Of a stretch of 64,000 bases of DNA, positions 9,808-21,736 are shown piece by piece (positions within the stretch are counted from its first letter, which is position 1; each line of letters starts with the position of its first letter). The stretch spans positions 1,240,001 through 1,304,000 of the forward strand of contig NZ_LT629785.1 in NCBI RefSeq assembly GCF_900105995.1. Direction: 5' to 3'. The translations under genes were made by a program, and so were the position numbers. The DNA comes from Pseudomonas pohangensis (GTDB lineage Bacteria > Pseudomonadota > Gammaproteobacteria > Pseudomonadales > Pseudomonadaceae). The notes under the pieces were generated by a model. That model worked only from the letters and a program-made list of their open reading frames with translations, had not been told where the DNA came from and did not search any database.

Positions 9808-10112
9808 CCGCGCATCTCGCTGGCAGCATCGATATCGAGGGTGTGGAAGCGGCGATACAGTTGCAGCAGGATGGCCAGACCGATGCTGGCTTCGGCAGCG
9901 GCCAGGGTGATCACCAGAATGAACATGATCTGCCCATCGGCCTGCGCCCAGCGACTGCCGGCGACCACGAAGGCCAGCGCGGTAGCGTTCATCATGACTT
10001 CAAGGCTCATCAGGATGAACAGGATGTTGCGTCGCACCATCACCCCGGTCAGGCCCAAACTGAACAGCAGGGCGGCCAGTGCCAGGCCATGCTCCATAGG
10101 AATCGAATGCAT
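9804..10112 (-). CDS. nuoK: NADH-quinone oxidoreductase subunit K
   Basis: A 102-residue membrane subunit of Complex I with three spans. It contains the conserved glutamates in MSLEVMMNA and [11 protein letters not shown] that form part of the proton path. Length and sequence (ending [16 protein letters not shown]) match Pseudomonas NuoK. It lies 2 bp after nuoJ and overlaps nuoL by 4 bp. Confidence 0.96.
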   Translation of the reverse strand: MHSIPMEHGLALAALLFSLGLTGVMVRRNILFILMSLEVMMNATALAFVVAGSRWAQADGQIMFILVITLAAAEASIGLAILLQLYRRFHTLDIDAASEMRG

Positions 10113-10114
10113 GA

Positions 10115-10615
10115 TTACTCCTTGGCCTCATTGCGCCCGAGGTGGAAGGCGGCAACCAGCGCCGCCAGCAGCAGCATCGAAGCCAGTTCCACCGCCAGCA
10201 GGTAGGGGCCGAACAGGCTGATGCCGACCGACTTGGCGTCAACCGTGGTATGACCAATGCTGCCGTGATCGCTGCCGTTGAACAGCACATACAGCAGCAG
10301 CGCCAGCAACAGGGAGGACAGCAGCCCCGGACCGAACCAGATTCCCGGTGCCATCCAGCGGGTTTCCTGCTGGCTTACCGCCGGTCCCAGGTTGAGCATC
10401 ATCACCACGAAGACGAATAGCACCATGATTGCCCCGGCATACACGATGATTTCCAGGGCACCGGCGAAAGGTGCGCCGAGGCTGAAAAAGCACATGGAAA
10501 CGGCCAGTAGTGAAACGATCAGATAGAGCAGGGCATGCACCGGATTGGTATGCGTGATCACCCGCAATGTGGCGATGGCAGCAATGCCGGCAGCGAAATA
10601 GAAAGCGAATTCCAT
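10115..10615 (-). CDS. nuoJ: NADH-quinone oxidoreductase subunit J
   Basis: A 166-residue membrane subunit of Complex I with five spans. It includes the [18 protein letters not shown] segment that carries the pi-bulge helix important for coupling. It sits between nuoI and nuoK with minimal spacing. Confidence 0.95.
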   Translation of the reverse strand: MEFAFYFAAGIAAIATLRVITHTNPVHALLYLIVSLLAVSMCFFSLGAPFAGALEIIVYAGAIMVLFVFVVMMLNLGPAVSQQETRWMAPGIWFGPGLLSSLLLALLLYVLFNGSDHGSIGHTTVDAKSVGISLFGPYLLAVELASMLLLAALVAAFHLGRNEAKE

Positions 10616-10624
10616 CTTTCGTCC

Positions 10625-11173
10625 TTAGGGCAGTAAGCCTTTCACGTTGATCGGTTCGGCTTCGCTCTGGGCTGCACCTTTCGGCTTGCCGGCGATGGCC
10701 ATTCCTGAAACGCGGTAGAAGTTGTAGTCCGGATTCTTGCCCGGGCCGGAAATCAGCAGGTCTTCCTTCTCGTACACCAGATCCTGGCGCTTGAATTCGC
10801 CCATTTCGAAATCCGGAGTGAGCTGGATCGCCGTGGTCGGGCAGGCTTCCTCGCACAGGCCACAGAAAATGCAGCGGGAAAAATTGATGCGGAAAAACTC
10901 CGGGTACCAGCGACCATCCTCGGCTTCGGTTTTCTGCAGTGAAATGCAGCCGACCGGGCAGGCCACCGCGCACAGGTTGCAGGCCACACAGCGCTCTTCA
11001 CCGTCCGGGTCGCGGGTCAGGACAATCCGGCCGCGATAGCGCGGCGGCAGATACACCGGCTCTTCCGGATACTGCAGGGTGTCGCGCGGACGGAAGGCAT
11101 GGCCGAACACCATCACCAGGCTGCGCAACTGGGTGTAGGTGCCGTACAGGACTTCCCGGATATATTTGAACAT
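10625..11173 (-). CDS. nuoI: NADH-quinone oxidoreductase subunit I
   Basis: A 182-residue peripheral-arm subunit of Complex I that binds the two 4Fe-4S clusters N6a and N6b. Two ferredoxin motifs are intact: cysteines 62, 65, 68, 72 and 101, 104, 107, 111, in the forms [12 protein letters not shown] and [12 protein letters not shown]. It passes electrons toward cluster N2 in NuoB. Confidence 0.97.
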   Translation of the reverse strand: MFKYIREVLYGTYTQLRSLVMVFGHAFRPRDTLQYPEEPVYLPPRYRGRIVLTRDPDGEERCVACNLCAVACPVGCISLQKTEAEDGRWYPEFFRINFSRCIFCGLCEEACPTTAIQLTPDFEMGEFKRQDLVYEKEDLLISGPGKNPDYNFYRVSGMAIAGKPKGAAQSEAEPINVKGLLP

Positions 11174-11185
11174 CGGTGGTTCTCC

Positions 11186-12181
11186 TTACTGGGCCGCGGC
11201 CAGCACAAGTGCGCCGGTCACCAGCAGGTTGATCAGGGTCAGCGGCAGGCAGAACTTCCAGCTGAACGCCATCACCTGGTCATAGCGCGGGCGCGGTATG
11301 GCAGCCCTCAGCAGAATGAACAGCATGATGAAAAAGGCGGTTTTCAGGGCAAACCAGAAAAACGACAGCCACGGCAGGTACTCAAGAAACGGACCATGCC
11401 AGCCGCCGAAGAACAGGGTCACCAGCAGCGCGGAAACCAGCACGATGCCGATGTACTCGCCAACGAAGAACATGCCCCACTTCATCCCCGCATACTCGAT
11501 GTGGTAGCCGTCGGCCAGTTCCTGCTCGGCTTCGGGCTGGTCGAACGGGTGGCGGTGCGTCACGGCTACGGCGGCGATGAAGAAGGTACAGAAGCCGAAA
11601 AATTGCGGCACGATGAACCACCAGTGCTGATGCTGGTATTCGACGATGTCGCGCAGATTGAACGAGCCGGTCTGGGCTACCACGCCCATCAGTGCCAGGC
11701 CGAGGAACACTTCGTAGCTGAGGGTTTGTGCGCTGGCACGCAGGCTGCCAAGCAGGGCGAACTTGTTGTTGCTCGACCAGCCGGCAAACAGCACTGCATA
11801 CACCGTGATGCCGGCCATGGCGAAAAAGAACAGCAAGCCGATATTCAGGTCGGCGACACCCCAGGTCGGGGTGATCGGTATGACCACGAAGGCGATCAGC
11901 AGCGAGCTCATGGCAATCACGGGCGCCAGGGTAAAAATCATCCGGTCGGCAAACGGTGGCGTCCAGTCTTCCTTGAAAAACATCTTGATCATGTCGGCGC
12001 CGAGCTGGAAGGCACCGAAAGGTCCGACCCGGTTGGGGCCGTAGCGATCCTGCCAGAGGCCCAGCATGCGCCGTTCGACCCAGCTGAGCAGGGCGCCGGT
12101 AATCACCACGGCAAGCAGGATGACGATGGCCTTGAGTACTGCAATCAGGATGTCGATGATCTCGGGCGTCAGCCAGCTCAT
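11186..12181 (-). CDS. nuoH: NADH-quinone oxidoreductase subunit H
   Basis: A 331-residue membrane subunit of Complex I that forms the quinone-channel entrance with NuoB and NuoCD. Conserved segments include [19 protein letters not shown] and the acidic loop [17 protein letters not shown]. About eight spans are visible. Its ATG overlaps the nuoG stop by 4 bp. Confidence 0.97.
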   Translation of the reverse strand: MSWLTPEIIDILIAVLKAIVILLAVVITGALLSWVERRMLGLWQDRYGPNRVGPFGAFQLGADMIKMFFKEDWTPPFADRMIFTLAPVIAMSSLLIAFVVIPITPTWGVADLNIGLLFFFAMAGITVYAVLFAGWSSNNKFALLGSLRASAQTLSYEVFLGLALMGVVAQTGSFNLRDIVEYQHQHWWFIVPQFFGFCTFFIAAVAVTHRHPFDQPEAEQELADGYHIEYAGMKWGMFFVGEYIGIVLVSALLVTLFFGGWHGPFLEYLPWLSFFWFALKTAFFIMLFILLRAAIPRPRYDQVMAFSWKFCLPLTLINLLVTGALVLAAAQ

Positions 12182-14907
12182 TGCGCAACCTCCTGCAGGC
12201 TCTCGGCAAAGCGCCCGCTGAGGACGGCAGGAATACCCGCCAGGCCGACCGGTAGCCCGATCAGGCCGTCTGCCAGTTCACTGTCGATATGCACCGGCAG
12301 GTTCAGGGTTTGCTGGTCAATCGTCAGGCGCAGTCGCGAGCCTTCCTGCAACCCCAGTCGCTCGGCGGCCGTGCTGCCTAGTGCGGCATAGGCGGCGGGA
12401 ATGCGGCTTTGTAGCGGTGCTGCAGCGGCGGAAGTTTCATCGCTGCCAAACAGGTGATGCAGGGGCACCAGTTGCCAGCGCGTTGCACTGGGCACGTAGG
12501 CGGCTGGCACGGCAAACCAGGGCAGGGCTGTGCCTTTGGCTTCAATCAGGCGTGCGCCGGGATCGCCGGCGCGCAGGTGACCACCGACTTCATCCTGGAA
12601 TTTGTTCCAGGCCTGGGGGGAGTTCCAGCCCGGTGACCAGGCAAAGGGGATCTGCTGGCGATCTTCCACGGAACCTGAATAGCCTTCCATGGAAAAGGCA
12701 AAGGCGCTGTCCTGATCCTGCGGTGTGCGTGGCTCATGCACGCTGAGATTGGCGCGCATCGCCGTGCGTCCGCTGTAACGCAACGGTTCGCGGGCCAGCT
12801 TCAGGCCCTTGATGCGGAAGCTTGCAGCAGGTGCCGCGTCGAGAATGCCGGCCAGTTGCGGATGGCTCTGGGCGCAGGCCGCGGTGACCTGATCGAGATG
12901 GGTCCAGTCGACCGGCTTGCCTTGCATTGTGCAGTGCAGGGCGTGCAGCCAGCGCCAGCCTTCGCGAATCAGGATTTTCGGGTCGTAGTAGCCGGCGTCG
13001 AATACCTGGAAGAAGCGCTGCGCGCGACCTTCCTGGCTGACCAGGGTGCCATCGCCTTCGGCAAAGCTGGCAGCCGGCAACAGCAGATGTGCTTTGGCCG
13101 TGGTCGCGGTGCTCTGGTGATCGGCAACCACCACCGTTTTTGCCTTGCCCAGTGCCGCATCGACCTTGTCTTTTTCGGCACGGCGGTAGAGGTCGTTCTC
13201 CAGCACCAGCACGGAATTGGCCGAACCACTGAGCAAGGCATCCAGCGCGGCATCCACCGATTTGTCAGCGGACTCTTCCGCCAGCAGCATGGCAACGCCG
13301 AGGCTGTTGGCTTCAGGGACGATCAGGCTGAGTGAGGCGTTTTTTTCACGATTCTTCAGGGCCGAAGCGATATTTGCTGCAGCTTCCAGCAGTTCACGGC
13401 AACCCAGTGAGCTGCCGGCAACCAGTAGCGGGCGCTCGGCCTGCAACAGTGCGGCGGCGATGCGTTCTGCCAGCGCGGCGGCTGCCGGATCAAGTCCTTT
13501 GACGGCCGGTGCACTGGAATCAATGGCGTGCGCCACGGCAAAGCCGAGGCGGGCGAGATCTGCCGGCGCGGCATGGGCGCACTCTTCGGCCACATCGTCC
13601 AGGCGGGTGGCATTCACCGAGCAGATGAACAGCGGGTTCAGGGCATTTTGCGCGGCATTCTGTACGGCTGCGGCGTTCCAGTCCTGAATCTTCAGGGACT
13701 GGGCAATGTCCACCGCCTTGCCCTTGACCGCCTGGCGCAAGGCCAGGGCAACCCGGGCAGAGGTCTGGGTCAGGTCTTCGCCGAGCACCAGCACGGCATC
13801 GTGAGCTTCCATGTCACGAATAGTCGGTACCGGTAGCGGGCCATTCTGCAGAATCGAACGGATCAGCTGCAGCAGTTCCAGCTCGGGACGGCTGATCCCG
13901 GAGTAGAAGTTATCGGCGCCCACCAGTTCACGGAGGGCGAAATTGCTTTCCAGACTGGCACGGGGCGAGCCGATACCGATGAGCTTGTGGTTGTTCAGCA
14001 ACGCCGCAGCCTGATCCAGCGCGGAGTCGATGCCCATGGTCATCTTGCTCAGCATCATCATCGGCTGGCGCGGGCGATCCTTGCGGTTCACATAGCCATA
14101 GCCGAAGCGGCCACGGTCACACAGGAAGTAATGGTTGACCGAGCCGTTGTAGCGATTCTCGATCCGGCGGATTTCGCCATAACGTTCGCCCGGACTGATG
14201 TTGCAGCCGGCGGCGCAGCCATGGCAGATGCTCGGGCTGAATTGCATGTCCCACTTGCGGTTGTAGCGCTCGGAGTGGGTTTTGTCGGTGAATACGCCGG
14301 TCGGGCAGACTTCGGTCAGGTTGCCGGAAAACTCGCTTTCCAGTACACCGTCTTCGATGCGGCCGAAGTACAGGTTGTCATGGGCGCCGTATACGCCAAG
14401 GTCGGTGCCGCCGGCGTAGTCCTTGTAGTAGCGCACGCAGCGGTAGCAGGCGATGCAACGGTTCATCTCATGGCCGATGAACGGGCCGAGATCCTGGTTT
14501 TGGTGGGTGCGCTTGCTGAAGCGGTAACGCCGTGCGTTGTGCCCGGTCATCACGGTCATGTCCTGCAAGTGGCAATGGCCGCCTTCTTCGCAGACCGGAC
14601 AATCGTGCGGGTGGTTGGTCATCAGCCACTCGACCACGCTGGCACGGAACGCCTTGGCTTCCTCGTCATCAATGGAAATCCAGGAGTTGTCGGTGGCCGG
14701 CGTCATGCAGGACATGACCAGCCGGCCGCGTTTGTCCGTCTCGTCACTGTATTGCTTGACTGCACACTGGCGGCAGGCACCAACACTGCCCAGTGCCGGG
14801 TGCCAGCAGAAATAGGGGACGTCGAGGCCAAGGGACAGACAGGCCTGAAGCAGGTTGTCTGCGCCGTCAACTTCGAACGCTTTGCCGTCTACGTGGATAG
14901 TGGCCAT
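12178..14907 (-). CDS. nuoG: NADH-quinone oxidoreductase subunit G
   Basis: A 909-residue large Fe-S subunit of the NADH arm. The N-terminal 2Fe-2S ferredoxin domain (CWHP...[11 protein letters not shown]), the His/Cys cluster motif in [15 protein letters not shown], the ferredoxin pair ([11 protein letters not shown] and a later CPTGVF) and the extra CHGCAAGC motif for cluster N7 are all present. The molybdopterin-oxidoreductase-like domain follows without a catalytic cofactor role. An 87-bp gap separates it from nuoF, the largest gap in the operon after nuoB-nuoCD starts. Confidence 0.96.
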   Translation of the reverse strand: MATIHVDGKAFEVDGADNLLQACLSLGLDVPYFCWHPALGSVGACRQCAVKQYSDETDKRGRLVMSCMTPATDNSWISIDDEEAKAFRASVVEWLMTNHPHDCPVCEEGGHCHLQDMTVMTGHNARRYRFSKRTHQNQDLGPFIGHEMNRCIACYRCVRYYKDYAGGTDLGVYGAHDNLYFGRIEDGVLESEFSGNLTEVCPTGVFTDKTHSERYNRKWDMQFSPSICHGCAAGCNISPGERYGEIRRIENRYNGSVNHYFLCDRGRFGYGYVNRKDRPRQPMMMLSKMTMGIDSALDQAAALLNNHKLIGIGSPRASLESNFALRELVGADNFYSGISRPELELLQLIRSILQNGPLPVPTIRDMEAHDAVLVLGEDLTQTSARVALALRQAVKGKAVDIAQSLKIQDWNAAAVQNAAQNALNPLFICSVNATRLDDVAEECAHAAPADLARLGFAVAHAIDSSAPAVKGLDPAAAALAERIAAALLQAERPLLVAGSSLGCRELLEAAANIASALKNREKNASLSLIVPEANSLGVAMLLAEESADKSVDAALDALLSGSANSVLVLENDLYRRAEKDKVDAALGKAKTVVVADHQSTATTAKAHLLLPAASFAEGDGTLVSQEGRAQRFFQVFDAGYYDPKILIREGWRWLHALHCTMQGKPVDWTHLDQVTAACAQSHPQLAGILDAAPAASFRIKGLKLAREPLRYSGRTAMRANLSVHEPRTPQDQDSAFAFSMEGYSGSVEDRQQIPFAWSPGWNSPQAWNKFQDEVGGHLRAGDPGARLIEAKGTALPWFAVPAAYVPSATRWQLVPLHHLFGSDETSAAAAPLQSRIPAAYAALGSTAAERLGLQEGSRLRLTIDQQTLNLPVHIDSELADGLIGLPVGLAGIPAVLSGRFAESLQEVAQ

Positions 14908-14994
14908 GGTTCAGGTTTCTTCTTTATCCGCCGCAGCGGACTTGGCTAATGGAAATATTTTGCCGGACCGGCCCTGGCCAATCCGTACTGATCT

Positions 14995-16341
14995 TTATTG
15001 CTGAAGCGCTGGCTCCAGTGGTTCGACGGAATCTGGCTGGGCAATCCCGGCTTCAAACTCATCGCGGAAATATTTGATCGCACTCCCGATAGGTTCCACC
15101 GCGCCAGGCGCGTGGGCACAGAAAGTACGGCCCGGACCAAGGTCGGTGACCAGCTGCTCAAGGGTCTCGATATCACCTGGCTGGCCTTCGCCATGCTCCA
15201 GGGCGCGGAGAATTTTTACACTCCAGGGCAGCCCGTCACGGCAAGGGGTACACCAGCCGCAGGACTCGCGGGCAAAAAACTCTTCCATGTTGCGCAGCAG
15301 GCCGACCATGTTGACGCTGTCATCCACGGCCAGCGCCAGGCCGGTGCCCATACGGGTACCAACCTTGGCGATGCCGCCGGCGTACATGGCCGCATCCAGA
15401 TGTTCCGGCAACAGGAAGCCGGTACCGGCACCGCCGGGTTGCCAGCACTTCAGGCTGTAGCCGTCACGCATGCCGCCGGCGCAGTCTTCAAACAGTTCAC
15501 GGGCAGAGATGCCGAAAGGCAGTTCCCACAGGCCGGGATTGTTCACCTTGCCGGAGAAGCCCATCAGCTTGGTGCCATGATCCTCGCTGCCGGGACGCGC
15601 CAGCGCCTTGTACCACTCGACCCCGTCGTTGACGATGGCCGGCACATTGCACAGGGTTTCCACGTTGTTGACGCAGGTCGGTTTGCCCCATACGCCGACG
15701 GCGGCCGGGAAGGGCGGCTTGGCCCGAGGGTTGGCGCGGCGGCCTTCGAGGGAGTTGATTAGCGCGGTTTCTTCGCCGCAGATATAGCGTCCGGCACCGG
15801 TGTGCACGAACAGTTCGAAATCGAAACCGCTACCGAAGATGTTCTTGCCGAGCAGGCCGGCGGTCCTGGCTTCGTCGATCGCACGGTTGAGGATGCGCGC
15901 GGCATCCACGTATTCACCACGCAGGAAGATATAGCCGCGATAGGCCTTGAGCGCCCGCGCGCTGATCAGCATGCCCTCGATCAACAGATGCGGCAGCTGC
16001 TCCATGAGCAGACGGTCTTTCCAGGTGTTGGGCTCCATTTCATCGGCGTTGCACAGCAGGTAACGGATGTTCATCGATTCGTCAGTGGGCATCAGGCCCC
16101 ACTTCACGCCGGTCGGGAAGCCGGCACCGCCACGGCCCTTGAGTCCGGCATCCTTGACGGTTTGCACAATCTCGTCGCTGGCCATTTGCTGCAACGCCTT
16201 GCTGGCCGCGCTGTAGCCGTTTTTCTTGCGGTATTCGTCCAGCCACACCGGCTCGGCATCGTCGCGCAGACGCCAGGTCAGCGGGTGGGTTTCGGCGCTG
16301 CGCCGGGTACGGTTGGCCGGCGACATCGAAGGGAGCGTCAT
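14995..16341 (-). CDS. nuoF: NADH-quinone oxidoreductase subunit F
   Basis: A 448-residue NADH-binding flavoprotein of Complex I. It has the nucleotide/FMN glycine loop [14 protein letters not shown], the FMN region [19 protein letters not shown], and the N3 4Fe-4S ligands in [12 protein letters not shown] plus a later Cys in RTFCAHAPG. It oxidises NADH and passes electrons into the chain. The start overlaps the nuoE stop by 4 bp. Confidence 0.97.
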   Translation of the reverse strand: MTLPSMSPANRTRRSAETHPLTWRLRDDAEPVWLDEYRKKNGYSAASKALQQMASDEIVQTVKDAGLKGRGGAGFPTGVKWGLMPTDESMNIRYLLCNADEMEPNTWKDRLLMEQLPHLLIEGMLISARALKAYRGYIFLRGEYVDAARILNRAIDEARTAGLLGKNIFGSGFDFELFVHTGAGRYICGEETALINSLEGRRANPRAKPPFPAAVGVWGKPTCVNNVETLCNVPAIVNDGVEWYKALARPGSEDHGTKLMGFSGKVNNPGLWELPFGISARELFEDCAGGMRDGYSLKCWQPGGAGTGFLLPEHLDAAMYAGGIAKVGTRMGTGLALAVDDSVNMVGLLRNMEEFFARESCGWCTPCRDGLPWSVKILRALEHGEGQPGDIETLEQLVTDLGPGRTFCAHAPGAVEPIGSAIKYFRDEFEAGIAQPDSVEPLEPALQQ

Positions 16342-16838
16342 GGGTATGCCTCCAGCAGCTGGGAGACTGTTTCAGGCGTCACGTCGCCGAAGGTGTCATC
16401 GTCAATCATCAAGGCCGGTGCCTTGTCGCAGTTGCCCAGACAGCAAACGGGAAGCAGGGTGAAACGGTCGTCTGTGGTGGTCTGGCCCAGACCGATGCCA
16501 AGTTGTTCCGTGATGCGGGCAACCACCGACTCATGCCCGCCGATGTAGCAGGTCATGCTGTCGCATACGCGGATGATGTGGCGGCCTACCGGCTGGCGGA
16601 ATATCTGGCTGTAGAAAGTGGCAACCCCTTCGACATCGCTGGCGGGGATGCCGAGGATTTCGCCAATCGCCGGGATCGCTCCGTCCGGCACCCAGCCGCG
16701 GGCTTTCTGCACGATTTTCAGTGCTTCGATGGAGGCGGCACGGGCATCTTCGTAATGATGCAGTTCATGTTCGATGGCTGCGCGCTCGCTGTCGCTGAGG
16801 GCGAAACGGTCGGATTGGATCAGGCTGTTTGCGCTCAT
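16338..16838 (-). CDS. nuoE: NADH-quinone oxidoreductase subunit E
   Basis: A 166-residue thioredoxin-fold 2Fe-2S subunit (cluster N1a). Ligands are Cys92 and Cys97 ([10 protein letters not shown]), and Cys133 and Cys137 ([10 protein letters not shown]). It pairs with NuoF in the NADH dehydrogenase module. It starts 2 bp after the nuoCD stop. Confidence 0.96.
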   Translation of the reverse strand: MSANSLIQSDRFALSDSERAAIEHELHHYEDARAASIEALKIVQKARGWVPDGAIPAIGEILGIPASDVEGVATFYSQIFRQPVGRHIIRVCDSMTCYIGGHESVVARITEQLGIGLGQTTTDDRFTLLPVCCLGNCDKAPALMIDDDTFGDVTPETVSQLLEAYP

Positions 16839-16840
16839 GC

Positions 16841-18622
16841 TTAGCGGTCCACGTCGGCCATAACAAAGTCGATACTGCCCAGATAGGCGATCAGGTCAGC
16901 CACCATGCTGCCGCGGATCACCGAAGGGATCTGCTGCAGGTGCGGAAAGCTCGGTGTGCGAATGCGCGTCCGGTAACTCATGGTGCCGCCGTCACTGGTC
17001 AGGTAATAACTGTTGATGCCCTTGGTTGCTTCGATCATCTGGAAGGCTTCGTTGGCCGGCATCACCGGGCCCCAGGAAACCTGCAGGAAGTGGGTGATCA
17101 GCGTTTCGATGTGCTGCAGGGTACGTTCTTTCGGTGGCGGGGTAGTCAGCGGGTGATCCGCCTTGTACGGGCCTTCGGGCATATTGCGCAAACACTGGTC
17201 GATGATGCGGATGCTCTGGCGCATCTCTTCCACGCGGACGATGCAGCGGTCGTAGGCATCGCCGTTGTGTGCCAGCGGTATTTCGAATTCGAAGTTCTCG
17301 TAACCGGAGTAGGGCCGCGCCTTGCGCAGGTCAAAGTCAAGACCGGTCGAGCGCAGGCCGGCACCGGTAACACCCCATTCCAGGGCTTCTCTGGTGTTGT
17401 ACTTGGCGACACCGATGGTGCGGCCCTTGAGGATGCTGTTCTGCAGCGCGGCTTTCTCGTACTCGTCGAGACGTTTGGGCAGCCAGTCGACGAACTCCTT
17501 GACCAGTCCATCCCAGCCGCGTGGCAGATCGTGAGCGACGCCGCCGATACGGTACCAGGCAGGATGCAGGCGGAAGCCGGTAATCGCCTCGATCACCTTG
17601 AATGCGCGCTGGCGGTCGGTGAAGGTGAAAAACACCGGCGTCATGGCACCGACATCCTGGATGTAGGTGCCGAGGAACAGCAGGTGGCTGGTGATGCGGA
17701 AGAACTCGGCGAGCATGATACGGATCACGTCGACCTTCTGCGGCACCTGGATGCCCGCCAGTTTCTCTACCGCCAGCACGTAGGGCAGGTTGTTCATCAC
17801 CCCGCCCAGATAGTCGATACGGTCGGTGTAGGGGATAAAGCTGTGCCAGGACTGGCGCTCGGCCATTTTCTCGGCACCACGGTGGTGGTAACCGACTTCA
17901 GGTACGCAATCGACGATCTCTTCACCGTCCAGCTGCAGGATGATGCGGAAGGCGCCGTGGGCGGAGGGGTGGTTGGGGCCGAGGTTGAGGAACATGTAGT
18001 CCTCGTGCTCGCTGCCACGCTTCATGCCCCAGTCTTCCGGACGAAAACGGGCGGCTTCTTCCTCAAGCTGCTGTTTGGCCAGGGTCAGGCTGAACGGATC
18101 GAATTCGGTGGCGCGCGCCGGGTAGTCCTTGCGCAGCGGATGGCCTTCCCAGGTCGGCGGCATCATGATGCGGGTCAGGTGCGGGTGGCCGGCGAAGGTA
18201 ATGCCGAACATGTCCCAGACTTCGCGCTCGTACCAGTTGGCGTTTGGCCAGATGTGCGTGCAGGTCGGCAGGTTCAGGTCGTTCTCGGCAAGCGCGACCT
18301 TGATCATCACATCGCTGTTCCGCTCGATCGACAGCAGGTGATAGAACACGCTGAAATCAGCCGCCGGCAGTCCCCGGCGCTGGGTGCGCAGGCGCTCGTC
18401 CATGCCATGCAGGTCATAGAGCATGACGTAAGGACGGGGCAGGTTGCGCAGGAAAGCCAGAACCTCAACGAGCTTTTCGCGGGCTACCCAGATCACCGGC
18501 ATGCCGGTACGCGTGCTCTGGATGCACAGGGCCTCGGCGCCGAAATGCTGGTTCAGCTCAACGACAACTGCTGGGTCATCGGATTGATAGGGTGGAACGA
18601 GCAGCGCAGTGTTTGCAGTCAT
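16841..18622 (-). CDS. nuoCD: NADH-quinone oxidoreductase fused subunit C/D
   Basis: A 593-residue fusion of the 30-kDa NuoC domain (roughly residues 1-190, with [16 protein letters not shown]) and the 49-kDa NuoD domain (with [15 protein letters not shown] and the quinone-site His and Tyr region). It forms the quinone-binding cavity with NuoB. The fused form is usual in Pseudomonas and enterobacteria. Confidence 0.97.
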   Translation of the reverse strand: MTANTALLVPPYQSDDPAVVVELNQHFGAEALCIQSTRTGMPVIWVAREKLVEVLAFLRNLPRPYVMLYDLHGMDERLRTQRRGLPAADFSVFYHLLSIERNSDVMIKVALAENDLNLPTCTHIWPNANWYEREVWDMFGITFAGHPHLTRIMMPPTWEGHPLRKDYPARATEFDPFSLTLAKQQLEEEAARFRPEDWGMKRGSEHEDYMFLNLGPNHPSAHGAFRIILQLDGEEIVDCVPEVGYHHRGAEKMAERQSWHSFIPYTDRIDYLGGVMNNLPYVLAVEKLAGIQVPQKVDVIRIMLAEFFRITSHLLFLGTYIQDVGAMTPVFFTFTDRQRAFKVIEAITGFRLHPAWYRIGGVAHDLPRGWDGLVKEFVDWLPKRLDEYEKAALQNSILKGRTIGVAKYNTREALEWGVTGAGLRSTGLDFDLRKARPYSGYENFEFEIPLAHNGDAYDRCIVRVEEMRQSIRIIDQCLRNMPEGPYKADHPLTTPPPKERTLQHIETLITHFLQVSWGPVMPANEAFQMIEATKGINSYYLTSDGGTMSYRTRIRTPSFPHLQQIPSVIRGSMVADLIAYLGSIDFVMADVDR

Positions 18623-18679
18623 GGTTCTCGGTCGCTATTGGTCAACTGAAGAATGCAAGTCCGGTCTGTCGGCCAGGCT

Positions 18680-19357
18680 TCAAACTTCGTCGGGGCTGCG
18701 CAGGTTGGTAACCTTGATGCGCTCTTCGCGGCGCTGTTCTTTTTGCGAGGGCATTTCGGCCCGGTATACACCCTGGTCGCCGACCACCCAGGACAGCGGG
18801 CGGCGCTCCTTGCCAATCGACTCCTGCAACAGCATCAGGCCTTGCAGAAAAGCTTCAGGGCGTGGCGGGCAGCCGGGGATGTAGACGTCCACCGGCAGAA
18901 ACTTGTCGACACCCTGGACTACCGAGTAGATGTCATACATGCCGCCGGAGTTGGCGCATGAACCCATGGAAATCACCCACTTGGGCTCGAGCATCTGTTC
19001 ATACAGGCGCTGGATTACCGGTGCCATTTTGATAAAGCAGGTGCCGGCGATAACCATGAAGTCGGCCTGGCGGGGTGACGCGCGGATAACCTCGGCCCCG
19101 AAGCGGGCGATGTCATGCGGTGCGGTAAAGGCCGTGGTCATCTCTACGTAGCAGCAGGAGAGGCCGAAGTTGTAGGGCCACAGCGAGTTCTTGCGCCCCC
19201 AGTTGATCGCGCCATGCAGAACATCCTCGAGTTTCCCCATATAGATGTTCTTGTGTACCTGGTCTTCCAGCAACGGGTCTGAAACCGTTTCCCGCTTGCC
19301 GATCGGGTACTGCTCGTTGGGCGCATCCGGATCAATACGGGTGAGATTGTAGTGCAT
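18680..19357 (-). CDS. nuoB: NADH-quinone oxidoreductase subunit B
   Basis: A 225-residue subunit that carries the terminal 4Fe-4S cluster N2 next to the quinone site. Ligands are the adjacent Cys68-Cys69 (GLSCCYVEM), Cys134 ([10 protein letters not shown]) and Cys163 (PGCPPRPE), all intact. The C-terminal charged tail is as in Pseudomonas homologues. It lies 10 bp after nuoA. Confidence 0.97.
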   Translation of the reverse strand: MHYNLTRIDPDAPNEQYPIGKRETVSDPLLEDQVHKNIYMGKLEDVLHGAINWGRKNSLWPYNFGLSCCYVEMTTAFTAPHDIARFGAEVIRASPRQADFMVIAGTCFIKMAPVIQRLYEQMLEPKWVISMGSCANSGGMYDIYSVVQGVDKFLPVDVYIPGCPPRPEAFLQGLMLLQESIGKERRPLSWVVGDQGVYRAEMPSQKEQRREERIKVTNLRSPDEV

Positions 19358-19367
19358 TACAAAAACC

Positions 19368-19781
19368 TCATTGTTTCAGCTTCGCCTGCCGATTGCGGCG
19401 TGCTTCGGGAGCCCAGTCGAGAGCCCCGATACGCCAGAGATAGACAAGACCTGCCAACAGAATTGCGATAAAGATAGTGGCCTCGATCAGGCCGGCCCAG
19501 CCGCTTTCGCGCACTGAAACGGCCCAGGCAAACAGAAACAGGGCTTCAACGTCGAAGATGACGAAGAGCATGGCAACCAGATAGAACTTGGCGGAAAAAC
19601 GCAGGCGGGCGGTGCCGGTTGGCAGCATGCCGGACTCGAAGGGATCATTTTTGCTGCGCCCCCAGGCTTTGCTGCCGAGCAGGCTGGAAACACCGAGCAT
19701 GAAGCCGATCAGGGCAAACACGCCGAGCAGAAAGACGGCAAAACCCCAGTTGTGGGTCAGTACGCTGCTGGCTTCACTCAT
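19368..19781 (-). CDS. nuoA: NADH-quinone oxidoreductase subunit A
   Basis: A 137-residue membrane subunit of Complex I with three spans. It has the conserved [11 protein letters not shown] loop and [11 protein letters not shown]. Several in-frame ATGs lie close together (19802, 19790, 19784, 19781). An AAGGG ribosome-binding site at 19791-19795 sits 9 nt from the ATG at 19781 (MSEASSV), so that start is preferred; the one at 19784 is also possible. First gene of the nuo operon. Confidence 0.93.
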   Translation of the reverse strand: MSEASSVLTHNWGFAVFLLGVFALIGFMLGVSSLLGSKAWGRSKNDPFESGMLPTGTARLRFSAKFYLVAMLFVIFDVEALFLFAWAVSVRESGWAGLIEATIFIAILLAGLVYLWRIGALDWAPEARRNRQAKLKQ

Positions 19782-20056
19782 CATGACCATCCCTTGTGCC
19801 ATCGTATTGATTCAGGCAGATGCTGCGTGTGGCACGTAACTACCTGTATAGAAAAGAAAACAGGCTTAAAATTTCCTGGACGATTCTACTTGCCCGAAGG
19901 CATGTTAGTAAATGTGTCAAAGCGACTTCTTCATCTATCCGAAGTCCGGTGCAATGGCTGAATTCCGGGGTAAATGGCTGTGTAAGCTTAACCGGAATAG
20001 GTGGATTAGCCAGTCATTTGCAGGCATTTGGCCTTGTGCGCCGGCAAGCCATAGAC
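19782..20056. other. nuo upstream region
   Basis: No gene is supported here. The region should hold the nuo promoter on the minus strand. It is AT-richer than its surroundings and contains CTATACAG at about 19841-19848 as a possible -10 without a convincing -35, and an isolated TTGACA at 19915-19920. Promoter placement is unresolved. Confidence 0.4.
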
Positions 20057-20085
20057 AAAAAAGCCCCGGTATCGCTACCGGGGCC
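20057..20085 (-). terminator. Rho-independent terminator of aceA
   Basis: On the minus strand, a perfect 9-bp stem GCCCCGGTA / TACCGGGGC (arms 20063-20071 and 20076-20084) with a 4-nt loop is followed by TTTTTT. It lies 56 bp after the aceA stop and insulates the nuo promoter. Confidence 0.93.
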
Positions 20086-20140
20086 TTGGTGTTGCCTGCT
20101 CAACCAGAAATCGCTTTCCGGTTGAGTGAGCCAGTGCTTA

Positions 20141-21736
20141 TCAGCTGAACTGGTTCATGGTGTTGTCTTTACCACCGGCTTTCAGAGCGGCTTCGCCAGC
20201 GAAGTACTCTTTGTGGGCGTCGCCGATGTCGGAACCGGACATGTTCTGGTGCTTGACGCAGGCGATACCCTGACGGATCTCCTGGCGCTGAACACCTTTC
20301 ACGTAGGCCAGCATGCCCTGGTCTGCGAAGTAACCTTTGGCCAGGTTGTCGGTGGACAGCGCGGCGGTGTGGTAGGTCGGCAGGGTGATCAGGTGGTGGA
20401 AGATACCTGCCTGGGCCGAAGCATCGCGCTGGAAGGTGCGGATCTTCTCGTCAGCAACCTGAGACAGTTCGCTTTCGTCGTACTCGACGCTCATCAGGTT
20501 GGCGCGGTCGTAGGCGGAAACGTCCTTGCCTTCAGCGGCGAAGGCATCAAATACCTGCTGACGGAAGTTCAGGGTCCAGTTGAACGATGGGCTGTTGTTG
20601 TACACCAGCTTGGCGTTCGGGATGGTTTTACGGATTTCGTTAACCATGGCTGCGATCTGGCCAACGTGCGGCTTCTCGGTCTCGATCCACAGCATGTCAG
20701 CGCCGTTCTGCAGCGAAGTGATGCTGTCCAGTACGCAACGTGCCTCACCGGTGCCAGAGCGGAACTGGAACAGGTTGGAAGGCAGGCGCTTGGGACGCAG
20801 CAGCTTGCCGCCACGGTTGATCACGACGTCGCCGTTGCCCAGATCGGCAGCAGAAACTTCTTCGCAATCGAGGAAGGAGTTGTACTGGTCGCCCAGGTCG
20901 CCCGGCTCTTTGGTCACGGCGATTTGCTTGGTCAGGCCGGCACCCAGGGAGTCGGTACGCGCAACGATTACACCGTTGTCGATGCCCAGCTCAAGGAAGG
21001 CGTAACGCACGGCGTTGATCTTGGCGATAAAGTCGGCGTGAGGAACGGTTACTTTACCGTCCTGGTGACCGCACTGCTTCTCGTCGGAAACCTGGTTCTC
21101 GATCTGGATGCAGCAAGCGCCTGCTTCGATCATGCGCTTGGCCAGCAGATAGGTGGCTTCCGGGTTGCCGAAACCGGCGTCGATGTCAGCAATGATCGGC
21201 ACTACGTGGGTTTCGTAGTTGTCGATCTGGTTCTGCAGGTCAGCGGCTTTGGCGCTGTCGCCAGCGGCGCGGGCAGCGTCCAGTGCGGTGAACAGCAGGT
21301 CCAGTTCGCGGGCGTCAGCCTGGCGCAGGAAGGTGTACAGCTCTTCGATCAGGGCAGAAACCGAAGTTTTCTCGTGCATCGACTGGTCTGGCAGCGGACC
21401 GAATTCCGAACGCAGGGCAGCAACCATCCAGCCGGACAGGTAGAGGTAGCGCTTGTTGGTGGTCTTCAGGTGCTTTTTGATCGAGATCAGCTTCTGCTGG
21501 CCGATGAAACCGTGCCAGCAACCCAGCGACTGGGTGTAGACGGAAGAGTCAGCATCGTACTCGGCCATGTCTTTGCGCATGATGTCGGCAGTGTACTGAG
21601 CGATTTCCAGACCGGTCTTGAAGCGGTTCTGGGCGCGCATGCGGGCTACGGACTCGGGGTCGATAGCGCTCCAGCTGCTGCCGGCGGCTGCTTTAAGGGC
21701 GGCAACGGCTTTGATGTCGTTTTGATATGCGGACAT
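20141..21736 (-). CDS. aceA: Isocitrate lyase
   Basis: Cleaves isocitrate to glyoxylate and succinate, the first step of the glyoxylate shunt. 531 residues, the longer Pseudomonas-type isocitrate lyase. The catalytic loop is KQCGHQ rather than the enterobacterial KKCGH, which is normal for this subfamily. Other conserved segments: IADIDAGFGNPEATYLL, QIENQVSDEK, NNSPSFNW. The ATG at 21736 (MSAYQND) has GAAGGA 6 nt upstream; a TTG two codons earlier is less likely. It has its own terminator and a long leader with an operator-like repeat. Confidence 0.97.
   Translation of the reverse strand: MSAYQNDIKAVAALKAAAGSSWSAIDPESVARMRAQNRFKTGLEIAQYTADIMRKDMAEYDADSSVYTQSLGCWHGFIGQQKLISIKKHLKTTNKRYLYLSGWMVAALRSEFGPLPDQSMHEKTSVSALIEELYTFLRQADARELDLLFTALDAARAAGDSAKAADLQNQIDNYETHVVPIIADIDAGFGNPEATYLLAKRMIEAGACCIQIENQVSDEKQCGHQDGKVTVPHADFIAKINAVRYAFLELGIDNGVIVARTDSLGAGLTKQIAVTKEPGDLGDQYNSFLDCEEVSAADLGNGDVVINRGGKLLRPKRLPSNLFQFRSGTGEARCVLDSITSLQNGADMLWIETEKPHVGQIAAMVNEIRKTIPNAKLVYNNSPSFNWTLNFRQQVFDAFAAEGKDVSAYDRANLMSVEYDESELSQVADEKIRTFQRDASAQAGIFHHLITLPTYHTAALSTDNLAKGYFADQGMLAYVKGVQRQEIRQGIACVKHQNMSGSDIGDAHKEYFAGEAALKAGGKDNTMNQFS

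Noticed and set aside
15497..15691. Small frames within nuoF and other nuo genes
   Set aside because: All lie inside certain genes in alternative frames without initiation signals.
16829..18649. 606-codon plus-strand frame opposite nuoCD
   Set aside because: nuoCD is certain on the minus strand. The antisense frame has His/Gln-rich shadow composition.
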